Below the pieces are notes generated by a model that worked only from the letters and a program-made list of their open reading frames with translations, was not told where the DNA came from and made no database searches. Below are positions 12,166-20,504 of a stretch of DNA of 64,000 nt, in pieces; position 1 is the first letter of the stretch, and the number at the start of each line of letters is the position of its first letter. The stretch covers positions 1 through 64,000 of the forward strand of contig JAUCBJ010002727.1 in assembly GCA_032718475.1 (NCBI GenBank), written 5' to 3'. This DNA is from Nemertoderma westbladi. Lineage: Eukaryota; Xenacoelomorpha; Nemertodermatida; Nemertodermatidae. Both the position numbers and the translations under genes were made by a program.

Positions 12166-12215
12166 TATATAATGCAGCTGCAATACAGCTTGTCGATCCT
12201 AGTAGTAAAGTAGTG
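12148..12215 (+). repeat. LINE-associated 3' tail (AT microsatellite plus conserved block)
   Basis: A (TA)n run followed by ATAATGCAGCTGCAAT and GATCCTAGTAGTA. The same combination recurs at 45,200-45,255 without the LINE, suggesting a mobile 3' end or a separate small repeat. Confidence 0.5.
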
Positions 12216-12334
12216 TTTCATTGATAACAGTCATAACTATTTCAATAAATGAATTGGAGTTGAGCTGTTAATGCAACTGTAATTAAAGGTGTAATATTAT
12301 GGTTTTGTTCAGAAATGGAAAAATTGAGGAATGG

Positions 12335-12415
12335 CGTCACCGGGGGTTGAACCAGTACGTTTCAACCTGAGGCATCATCAGTAACGCTAACCAGTTCAGC
12401 CACTTGTCCCTGACA
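12335..12415 (-). repeat. tRNA-derived SINE-like fragment
   Basis: On the minus strand there is an A-box-like TGGCTGAACTGG and, about 40 bases later, a B-box-like GGTTCAACCCC, the two internal Pol III promoter elements of tRNA genes. The acceptor and T stems do not pair well, so this is not a functional tRNA. It is more likely a tRNA-derived SINE head or pseudogene. Confidence 0.45.
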
Positions 12416-12515
12416 TTCACTCTCCCACATAATCCACTTCTATTGAACAGGCAGTCTTAAGTTGCATCCTATCTCTAACTAACGATCTATAACTATTTTA
12501 ATTATTGTGACGGGA

Positions 12516-13018
12516 TCCAGGAGTTGGCTTATGAATGCCGACCGGTGTGTTGTTTGGGCTATACGCGTCGCCGCGTCTGTAGGCTGCTGAAAGGCTTGTG
12601 GTGTCTGAACGTTAAGGCCGTTGGAATAACTGAGTTTTAGTGTCGGTCGTTATAATGTCTGGACGTAATAATAGCACAATCAGAATATAATAGCACGCGG
12701 TAGTGACGACGGTTAAAAACCGTTCCAGTCTCACAACTCTACAGATACCAACTGAATCAGAATCCACAAGTACAACGGTTATATTGCTAACACATATTAG
12801 TTACTCCTACTGTTCTAAGTGGCCTGGCCAATGGATGCGTTCCAATCACCTGTTTTCCTCTCCCATCATTGGCTTGCCTAATTAATCTCCATCTCGCCAC
12901 TCCCTGTTGCCACTGTCCCCACGTGCTAGCCCCTTTGTCCCCTTGAGATGGTTTAAGACCTCTCAACTCTGCTCCTGGCTGGCAGTGTGCGTTGCACAGT
13001 AGGTGTTATTAGGTGACA
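12516..13018. mobile_element. Probable solo LTR related to element Z
   Basis: Begins TGTGACGGGATC, as do the Z LTRs, and ends GTGACA, giving the usual TG...CA limits. It is flanked by TTAT on both sides (12,512-12,515 and 13,019-13,022). Inside are C-rich stretches and ATTGGCT motifs in the same order as in Z's LTRs. No internal region follows, consistent with LTR-LTR recombination. Confidence 0.55.
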
Positions 13019-13310
13019 TTATATTAGTAATGTCACCTTCCCAACTATAATTGGTAAAAAGCCACTTTGCCCATTTTCCGCTGGGTAGTGCATGGAATTA
13101 AATCCGCTTACAATTATTAGCCTAGGCTACATCTTGAAAGTCCGATGGACACCGACTTTATTTACTTACTAATTTACATTTTCCGTTTGTGCGCCACTCA
13201 AAATGCCACACCTCCTTCATTTTTAACCAAATTTTTTGAAATTTTCAGACAATGGTCTATAAATGTTTACCAATAAAACTGCTAGACAGAATTTTTAAAT
13301 TTTGTGTGCA
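13019..13310. other. Insertion target of element Z
   Basis: Single-copy sequence ending in GTGCA, the left target duplication of Z. The last 45 bases are, in inverted orientation, similar to the sequence just right of Z (20,490-20,530), so Z sits in the loop of an older imperfect inverted repeat. Confidence 0.5.
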
Positions 13311-13875
13311 TGTGACGGGATCTACGGATCCCGGTTTATCCGTTGGGTTTTCTATCCACGCGTCCCCGCCGTGTGTGAAAGGTAAAAGAGTTCTGATGTT
13401 CGGTAATATGTATAAAGGTATAATAGTCTGATATAGCACAGTATAGTATGACACGGTTACCGGTAGATACAGAGATAAGTATGATGGCGGTAGCGGACGG
13501 TGACAGAAGTCCCCGTTCCACCCTACTGATCTGACTGAGTAAACTAAACTGAATAGGGAAGCACCAACAGGTAATATACTGATATATGTACTGCACAGTT
13601 GGCCATACTACTGTACCTAATCGATGCTGTCCCCCCATTGGCTAATATCCCACTTCTCGCCCTTTCACCTTCCCTGGTGTGTTTCCCGTTGCCCCTGTTG
13701 TTCTCTCTCTGTTAGGGGTTTGACCCCTGACCCTTATTGTGTGTGTCTCCTTTGGGGCCTATTGTCCCCGTTTACTGGGCTGACACGAGGTTGATTGGTA
13801 ATCAACCTCGTGCTCCCAATATTGCTTAACGGCTTACTTTGTGGGTTCATGTTAGCGGAATTGGATAAGCTAACA
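13311..13875 (-). repeat. Element Z 3' LTR
   Basis: 565 bp, starts TGTGACGGGATC and ends GCTAACA (plus-strand view). Contains a perfect hairpin at 13,784-13,812 with 13-base arms around GGT. Confidence 0.95.
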
Positions 13876-13913
13876 CTCCCCCCCATGCTATCTTCCCGGT
13901 GAGAAGATAGCAT
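13876..13913 (-). promoter_or_regulatory. Polypurine tract and adjacent stem-loop of element Z
   Basis: On the minus strand GGGGGGGAG abuts the 3' LTR, where plus-strand DNA synthesis would be primed. Immediately before it (13,885-13,913) is a perfect hairpin with 11-base arms, ATGCTATCTTC and its complement, around a 7-base loop. Confidence 0.8.
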
Positions 13914-15213
13914 CCAACTAAAGTGCGCTACAATTCTGCTGGATCCCGATCTATTATCGGGTGTGGGGTGGGTCTATTTTTTCGGAGTCGGCTTTCCAGG
14001 CCGCTCCCTATGGGTATGATGTCACTACCCTCTGGCGTCTCGTGTCGGGCCGATCGTGCGCTTCTCTCACACAATTTTTGTTTCCCCAACACTCTCACCA
14101 CTCTAACTCCGCTCTCTGACTCAACTCGCTCTTACCCTCTCCCCACACCTGGATCGCACTCTTCCCTCTCGCCAACAGCTCCTCTCACTATCTCCTCTCT
14201 ACTCTCTGCCACTCTCTAAGGCCCTAATCTCTAATGCTATCCCTGTGCTATCATACTATCTACCTTATCTAACTTACTAACTCTAACTATCTAACTCTAC
14301 TAACTACTAACTCTCTGCTAAGTCTACTAACTCTTACCAACTCTTCTACTACGTGGCGCTTAGGGTGCCCACAACCCTCTGCTACTACCTCCATCTACGT
14401 GGCGCTTGCGGTGCCCACAACCACTCTACTACTAACTCTAACTAAAACCCTCTATCTACGTGGCGCTTGTGGTGCCCACAACCATTCTACTACTACTTCT
14501 ACTCTGCTACTATCTTTCTAACTCTACTACCTGGCACCCTATGTGCCTGTCTACCCTACTACTCTACTCTCTGGCACCCTATGTGCCCTCTCTACTACCT
14601 CTAACACTCTAACTCTACTACCTGGCACCCTATGTGCCCTCTCTACTACTCTACTCTCTGGCACCCTATGTGCCCGTCTTTACTACTCTACTCTATCTAC
14701 ATCTCCACCTCAACTAATACCTCTATCTACGTGGCGCTTGCGGTGCCCACAACCACTCTCTGCTACTACTTTCTACGTGGCGCTTCCGGTGCCCACAACC
14801 CCTCTCTTACTACTTTCTACGTGGCGCTTCCGGTGCCCACAACCCCCCTACTACTACTCCTTTCTACGTGGCGCTTCCGGTGCCCACGACCCCCCTACTA
14901 CTCGTGGCATGACAATATGCCACACTCCCTTACCCCGCCGCCTTCTCACCTACTCTCCTTCTACGTGGCGCTTACGGTGCCCACAACCCCACTACTACTA
15001 CTCGTGGCATGACAATATGCCACACTCCCTTGCCCCGCCGCCTTCTAACTCTACTCTCCTATCTTCTAACTACTTCTTACTTCTACTAACTATTATTTTA
15101 ATTATTTAATTATTTATTAATATTTATTTAAATTAAATAATTATTTTTGTGGGAAGGGCGTCTCGCCCTCATTCCCACCCCCCTCAGTCCAAAATATTGG
15201 ACGACTAAACCTC
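13914..15213 (-). repeat. Hairpin-rich 3' non-coding region of element Z
   Basis: Between the last ORF and the 3' LTR, short self-complementary modules are repeated. GGCAC-CCTAT-GTGCC occurs four times (14,530-14,680). GTGGCAT-GACAAT-ATGCCAC occurs twice (near 14,903 and 15,004). A GTGGCGCTTGCGGTGCCCAC module occurs about eight times (14,349-14,985) and folds with one bulged C. At 15,149-15,178 a longer hairpin pairs GTGGGAA and GGGCG with their complements. The plus-strand ORFs here (e.g. 14,543-15,109) simply translate these repeats. Confidence 0.75.
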
Positions 15214-15867
15214 TTAACTAGGGCGATTCTTCCAACAGACACTCTCCCACTGCTGCTCTTGTAGGTCCTGTAGGATTCGCCGCACTCTCTTCGCCAATTC
15301 CATCTCACCAGGAATTGGTTCTCCCTCTTCTGCCACCCTGAAATCGAGTCTCTCCGCCGCCTTCTTAACTAGCTCATCTCCTGGCATCAAAATGCCACCT
15401 CCCTCCTTGTTGTCTCCCGCCGGCAGAATGAATAACAAGTGAAAGAACAGGCAGAACAGAAGGTACAATAGTAGTCCTATCCCTTTCCATCCTGCCTTCC
15501 TTCTCGACTTCCCCCTTGTCGGTATGCCTCCAAACCGGACCAGCGTCTCTTCCGGACACTCCTCTAGACACTCCTTCCGACACTCCTCCAGGCACTCCCC
15601 CGGAGTGTTGTCCTCCGGACACCTCGCCGTCCGCTCCGCTCCATCTCCATACCGATGCTTGCTGGGAAACCTACTCTCCTCTGCCCACTTTATTACTGTC
15701 ACCTCCCTATCTGGATCTACTATCTCCTGTTTCTCCTCTTCGTCCTCTGCGCCTGCGGTGCCTGGTAACATGCACCCTGATGTCTCTGTCACACTGCATG
15801 GGATCTTAGTTTTAACTGGGCCGCTAAGCATCCATCCGAACGGCATGAGGATCGCCGTCGGGTCCCG
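15214..15867 (-). CDS. Element Z downstream frame: protease C-terminus plus Cys-rich and transmembrane segment
   Basis: This frame directly continues the gag-protease frame after a TAG at 15,868-15,870; the first ATG in it is at 15,846. It starts with PFGWMLSGP, matching the GW...GP block at the end of BEL proteases, so the TAG falls inside the protease region. It then leaves known BEL sequence: an acidic stretch, a Cys-Glu-rich repeat (ECLEECRKECLEECPEE), a basic patch, one strongly hydrophobic segment of about 20 residues (LLLYLLFCLFFHLLF core), and a charged C-terminus. RT should follow but does not. Possible readings are a stop that is read through, a nonsense mutation, or a separately translated membrane protein. 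Confidence 0.6.
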   Translation of the reverse strand, partial: RDPTAILMPFGWMLSGPVKTKIPCSVTETSGCMLPGTAGAEDEEEKQEIVDPDREVTVIKWAEESRFPSKHRYGDGAERTARCPEDNTPGECLEECRKECLEECPEETLVRFGGIPTRGKSRRKAGWKGIGLLLYLLFCLFFHLLFILPAGDNKEGGGILMPGDELVKKAAERLDFRVAEEGEPIPGEMELAKRVRRILQDLQEQQWESVCWKNRPS

Positions 15868-18800
15868 CTACCTGTCTTCGCCGAAGACCGTCTTCGTTCT
15901 CTCGTGGGCCGTCGGGCAGTCCATCCCTACTATAATGGACACCTTCCTAACGTCCACCTTTGGTATTGAGAAATCGATACCGTCCAGGAATCTATATTGT
16001 TCGACCTCAATGTTGGTTGGTCGCCTGGCGTTGATGTTTATCGATTCTATGACGTGGATGGGGTCGATCGTCGCCCCATAGTCGTATCCCGGTGCAATCG
16101 CTGCTATCCTGCACCGCCCCGCCCTCGTCTCCAGGACCTCATCTTTACTCGAGACGGTAGTCACCGCCATTCTATTCGGCCTTGTCTTTAGCCCTATCTC
16201 TTCGGCCACCCAGTTCTCCACCAGCGTGAAGGCTGCTCCGCTGTCGACCAGCATTAATGTCGTTACTGATCGACCGCCCTCTCCTGATATCTTTACTGGT
16301 ACTACCCCGAGTAGTACTTTTCTCTTCTTCTTCTCTTCTGTCGTGCTTGTGGCCATTGCCTGGCCTCCAGTCTCGGACTCTCTAACTGCTGTTTCTCTAC
16401 ACTCTCCGGACCTGTGTCCTTCTACCACGCATCGATGACATAGTCCGTTCGCGTCTGTGTAGGCTATACGATCTTGTTTGGGCAACGCTTGCCAGTGCTT
16501 ACAACTCCTGGTCTTATGTGTTCCATCCCGATGTAATTGACATTCGAATCCTGGATCATAGCGTTCCCTGTATAGTCCCTCACGTATCGCGCCTAGGTTC
16601 ATATGTACCGATTTAGTGTTTTGGTTGTCTGTATTCGGCCTACTGGGTACATTGGGATTATGTTTATTTATGGTGTTATTTTCTTTCTGTCCCCGCCACG
16701 GTGTGGCCCTGCTACCAGCTAACTGTGGACTAGCAGTCCCCTGTGTGGCCGCATGTGGTAGTGATTGTCCTACTCTCGGGAGTGGATCTGCAGGATCGTG
16801 TTCGGGTTTATGGCTTGTCCCCAAACTATCCTCGCTATAGACTGGGTCTGTTATTAATTCGGCTTCATAGTTGAGGAAGCTCGACATTTCTTCTAGGCCC
16901 GGTTCCGCACCTTTCTTCTCACGTGTGGAGAAAGCGATTTTCCTCCACTTCCTTCGTAACCAGACCGGCAGTGCCTGCGCTATCGTGGTGATGTTGTTAG
17001 ACGCGTTGAGTTCGTATGGTGCGTCTAGCGTCTTTAACACGATTAACGCCTTCTCGACCTTGTTTGCAAAGGTCCTTATGCTAACGGGATTGTCCTGTAG
17101 GCCATCCGATGTTATGCCTCTCAGGGTTTGCCGGATGATCTTGGCCGGGTGCCCGTATTCCCTATCTAGCGCCCGCCATGCTGTCGTGAAGCCGCCCTCG
17201 ATGCCCTGGTATTGCCTCACGATGTCGTATGCTGGGCCTCCTGTATATACTTGCAGATATTTTAGGCACTCCGCCTGCGTCAAGTTCTTACTTAATATTT
17301 CGTTACTATACATACGCTGAAACTGTAGGTATTCTTCCGGCCTACTCCCATCGAATTTAAATGGTTCCACGGGTGGTAACTCGATCCTAGTTTTTAATGC
17401 ATCGATCAATGTGGCCATTCCCATCGCTTGCGCTTCTAATGGGTTCGATGGATGTTGTATAGTTTCTCCTGTTGGGTGCGGTCCGTCCGTCCTATCTGTT
17501 GTTGTCCTTTGCGTCGGATATATCATTGGGGGTAACGGCCCCCTCCATATTTCCGTGTCGCATGATCTGTTCTCGTCCAAGGGGTTTGATGTTCTCGCTC
17601 CTATTGGGGTATATTGTTGATATTGTGATGGGGGAATGTCACCCTGTCCCCCCCCCACCGGTATGTTTAGTACTGGGGTTGATGTTAATATATTGGGGCC
17701 CATACATCTATCCGCAATAATTCCCCCCTCCCCTGGATATATGTAATGTCCTTGTGTATTATAGTCATGCTGCTGTACCGGTACCGATATAGGCCTATCT
17801 GCTTCTTGCCTGCCTACCGGTATGTACTCCGCGACTTCCGGGTTTAATCCCGTCGTCCGCGCTACCCTATCGCCTACTCTATCTCTCCCAGCATGGCCTA
17901 TAATAGTATGTGCAGTAAGGCCTACAGTATGTCCTGCAGTCTGCATGTGCCCTTCCGAACCGAAGTTTATTCTTCGCGAATCTCGAATCTCCCTGCGACT
18001 ACCGTACTCTCGATCGGCAGCTATATCCCGTCGGGAAGTTTCCCCTCGATCCCCTCTCCTGTTCTCGTCTTCGTATCGGTACGTCCTGTACCCCTCTCTT
18101 GGCGTGCGGTGCGTTTCTCCGGGGCGACGGCAATCTCCCGAAGTTCGACCCCACTGACTCCCTACCTCCATCTCTACTATCGACGGCTCGCTATCCGTCC
18201 TCGCTCTCCGGTTGCTCCTAGCAACGACTCTTCTATTATCTTCCTTTCTTCTCTCTTCGACCTCTCGGTTAAACTCTGCTAATCTTCTTCTATCTTCGAC
18301 CTCTCTATTATACTCTACTAATCTTCTCCTATCTTCGACCTCTCTATTAAACTCTACTAATCTTCTCTCTTCTGACTGGGCTCGACGTTCCGTCGCCCGC
18401 CCTCTCGCGACGTCAACCTGTCTCTCTCTGCTCGATCGCACGCCGCTGGGGATACTCGCAATCCCCCTATTACTCTCCGTCGCCGGGTGTTGCGGTTTAC
18501 CTGATTCGGCCCGCGCATTATCCGCCGACGCCTGTGGGACACTCCCTGCCCCGGGATTATTTAAGTTAGAATTATTATTATTTTCAAAATTTAAATTGCT
18601 ATTCGAATTATTTGAATTATTTTGATTATTCTGAATATTTGAATTAATATTATTATTTGAATTTAAACTTAAATTACTACTACCGGGTAAAATATTTCCT
18701 GTAATAAAGGGATTAGGGTTATTTACTACGGTACTATTAATACCAATATTTCCTAACGCACTACTACTACTCCCCCCGCCCGTACGGTTGCTGTACGTAC

Positions 18801-19818
18801 TGTACGTGTACCGCACGCTCTGTTCTCTTGCCTCACGCTCTTCGCGTTCACTCTCTTGCTCCTTCCTTCCCCTCAGTCGCCACTCTAATTCTTCCATTTT
18901 TAATTTATATGCCATGCGTTCACTCTCTCGCACCAGTCTTTCTTTTGCGGATGATGTAGCAGACTTATCGGTTGCGACGGACTCCCGCCGCCCCTCCGTC
19001 CTACTAACTTTCCCCCGCTCTCCGGGATTCTCGCTGACCAACGAGACCGAATCATCGGAGCTAACCTCGGATTCGCCCTCGTGCGGTCCCGCCCAACCCA
19101 CTAACTTAACTTCCCTGGCATCGACTAAGTATGGCCCTATGTACACTACACCAGGCCCCATACCCCTACATTCCCATAGCCCAAACAGTTCGAAGGCAAC
19201 CCCTCTCGCTCTCTCCCTGGCTAGTTCTCCCTGCCCAGAACGCACTAGGTAATCAAAGTATCTGTTCGACTCACCTAGTCGTCTCCTCAACTTCACCTGG
19301 TCTATCTCAGCCCCTCCTCTAGCTTCCTTCAGTTGTTCCCGGGTCGCGGCGTAGGCTCGTCGGAGCCGGACGACCCCGACGTCCTCGTCGTCGACATCTC
19401 CTCTCTCCCTCCGGGTTCGGCGTCGTACCGTCGGCTCCACCGTTGCCGTTCCGGTGGGCCGTCCGTCGCCCTCGGCCTCTCGCTGGCCGGCGACATCGGC
19501 ACATCGACTGCCATTGTGTGTCGACTCGTCTTCCTCTCCTCCCGACTCGTCTCCTCTACTCGACTCGCTCTCTCGCTGTAGACGACCCCCCACATCTTGG
19601 TTCGCCGGGTTGCTCGTTGGCGTGGCGTCAACCTGCGTCGACGTGGTCGGCGTAGCATCGACCGGCGTCGTGGGTTCGTATCGTCTCGCCGTGGCCTCGC
19701 GGATCGTTAGATCGTCGTCCGGGGTCCGCGGCGGTGTCGTTCCTCTCTCTCGACTCATCTTCGTCTTTAGTGGCTGGCAGCAACAGTCTGTCAGGGCAGT
19801 TGGATCTAGTTCTATCAC
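15868..19818 (-). CDS. Element Z Gag-protease polyprotein (BEL/Pao type), 1316 aa
   Basis: Residues 1-370 are Arg/Glu/Ser-rich and low-complexity. An Asn-rich tract covers about 380-425. Three 14-residue repeats of the LVEFNREVEDRRR type lie at about 483-525. A DUF1759-like Gag domain begins near 816 (PFKFDGSRPEEYLQF) and includes REYGHP. Zinc-binding motifs follow near 1092-1136, including CHRCVVEGHRSGEC (CX2CX4HX4C). The aspartic protease active site LVDSGA is near 1191. Gag would build the particle that packages RNA; the protease would cleave it. The unusually long N-terminal extension is not typical of BEL Gags. The frame is intact to TAG at 15,868. ATG at 19,818 is the first in the frame; the MSRERG methionine 20 codons in is an alternative start. 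Confidence 0.9.
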   Translation of the reverse strand: MIELDPTALTDCCCQPLKTKMSRERGTTPPRTPDDDLTIREATARRYEPTTPVDATPTTSTQVDATPTSNPANQDVGGRLQRESESSRGDESGGEEDESTHNGSRCADVAGQREAEGDGRPTGTATVEPTVRRRTRRERGDVDDEDVGVVRLRRAYAATREQLKEARGGAEIDQVKLRRRLGESNRYFDYLVRSGQGELARERARGVAFELFGLWECRGMGPGVVYIGPYLVDAREVKLVGWAGPHEGESEVSSDDSVSLVSENPGERGKVSRTEGRRESVATDKSATSSAKERLVRESERMAYKLKMEELEWRLRGRKEQESEREEREAREQSVRYTYSTYSNRTGGGSSSSALGNIGINSTVVNNPNPFITGNILPGSSNLSLNSNNNINSNIQNNQNNSNNSNSNLNFENNNNSNLNNPGAGSVPQASADNARAESGKPQHPATESNRGIASIPSGVRSSRERQVDVARGRATERRAQSEERRLVEFNREVEDRRRLVEYNREVEDRRRLAEFNREVEERRKEDNRRVVARSNRRARTDSEPSIVEMEVGSQWGRTSGDCRRPGETHRTPREGYRTYRYEDENRRGDRGETSRRDIAADREYGSRREIRDSRRINFGSEGHMQTAGHTVGLTAHTIIGHAGRDRVGDRVARTTGLNPEVAEYIPVGRQEADRPISVPVQQHDYNTQGHYIYPGEGGIIADRCMGPNILTSTPVLNIPVGGGQGDIPPSQYQQYTPIGARTSNPLDENRSCDTEIWRGPLPPMIYPTQRTTTDRTDGPHPTGETIQHPSNPLEAQAMGMATLIDALKTRIELPPVEPFKFDGSRPEEYLQFQRMYSNEILSKNLTQAECLKYLQVYTGGPAYDIVRQYQGIEGGFTTAWRALDREYGHPAKIIRQTLRGITSDGLQDNPVSIRTFANKVEKALIVLKTLDAPYELNASNNITTIAQALPVWLRRKWRKIAFSTREKKGAEPGLEEMSSFLNYEAELITDPVYSEDSLGTSHKPEHDPADPLPRVGQSLPHAATQGTASPQLAGSRATPWRGQKENNTINKHNPNVPSRPNTDNQNTKSVHMNLGAIREGLYRERYDPGFECQLHRDGTHKTRSCKHWQALPKQDRIAYTDANGLCHRCVVEGHRSGECRETAVRESETGGQAMATSTTEEKKKRKVLLGVVPVKISGEGGRSVTTLMLVDSGAAFTLVENWVAEEIGLKTRPNRMAVTTVSSKDEVLETRAGRCRIAAIAPGYDYGATIDPIHVIESININARRPTNIEVEQYRFLDGIDFSIPKVDVRKVSIIVGMDCPTAHERTKTVFGEDR

Positions 19819-19889
19819 TGTCAGACTGTTAGGGCAGCTGCTAGGATTTTATCACTGTCAGGGCAGCTGGGCGGATCTGATTCTGTCAC
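19819..19889 (-). promoter_or_regulatory. Short leader of element Z with repeated segments
   Basis: Between the 5' LTR and the Gag start. The CACTGTCAG and AGGGCAGCTG motifs are repeated two or three times through 19,790-19,890. This is where a primer-binding site is expected, but none complementary to a tRNA CCA end is obvious. Confidence 0.45.
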
Positions 19890-20454
19890 TGTGACGGGAT
19901 CTACGGATCCCGGTTTATCCGTTGGGTTTTCTATCCACGCGTCCCCGCCGTGTGTGAAAGGTAAAAGAGTTCTGATGTTCGGTAATATGTATAAAGGTAT
20001 AATAGTCTGATATAGCACAGTATAGTATGACACGGTTACCGGTAGATACAGAGATAAGTATGATGGCGGTAGCGGACGGTGACAGAAGTCCCCGTTCCAC
20101 CCTACTGATCTGACTGAGTAAACTAAACTGAATAGGGAAGCACCAACAGGTAATATACTGATATATGTACTGCACAGTTGGCCATACTACTGTACCTAAT
20201 CGATGCTGTCCCCCCATTGGCTAATATCCCACTTCTCGCCCTTTCACCTTCCCTGGTGTGTTTCCCGTTGCCCCTGTTGTTCTCTCTCTGTTAGGGGTTT
20301 GGCCCCTGACCCTTATTGTGTGTGTCTCCTTTGGGGCCTATTGTCCCCGTTTACTGGGCTGACACGAGGTTGATTGGTAATCAACCTCGTGCTCCCAATA
20401 TTGCTTAACGGCTTACTTTGTGGGTTCATGTTAGCGGAATTGGATAAGCTAACA
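19890..20454 (-). repeat. Element Z 5' LTR
   Basis: 565 bp, identical to the left LTR apart from one visible substitution at 20,302. Followed by the target duplication GTGCA at 20,455-20,459. Confidence 0.95.
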
Positions 20455-20504
20455 GTGCAAATTGTGTTTTAGTCCGATAATTTGAAATCTGATCAAAATT
20501 TCAA

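Larger units (their letters stand above)
13311..20454 (-). mobile_element. Element Z: non-autonomous BEL/Pao-type LTR element (gag-protease only)
   Basis: A complete 7.1-kb element on the minus strand. The 565-bp LTRs (13,311-13,875 and 19,890-20,454) differ at one position I can see (13,723 A versus 20,302 G). They have TG...CA ends and are flanked by a 5-bp duplication GTGCA. A polypurine tract lies beside the left (3') LTR. The coding part has a BEL-type Gag, zinc knuckle and aspartic protease but no RT, RNase H or integrase. Near-identical LTRs show recent movement, so the missing enzymes must come in trans. No primer-binding site beginning TGG was evident next to the 5' LTR. Confidence 0.92.

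Noticed and set aside
12335-12415. Functional tRNA gene
   Set aside because: A and B boxes are present but acceptor and T stems do not pair.
14543-15109. 188-codon Pro/Thr/Tyr-rich plus-strand ORF
   Set aside because: Antisense to element Z and composed of its hairpin repeats.
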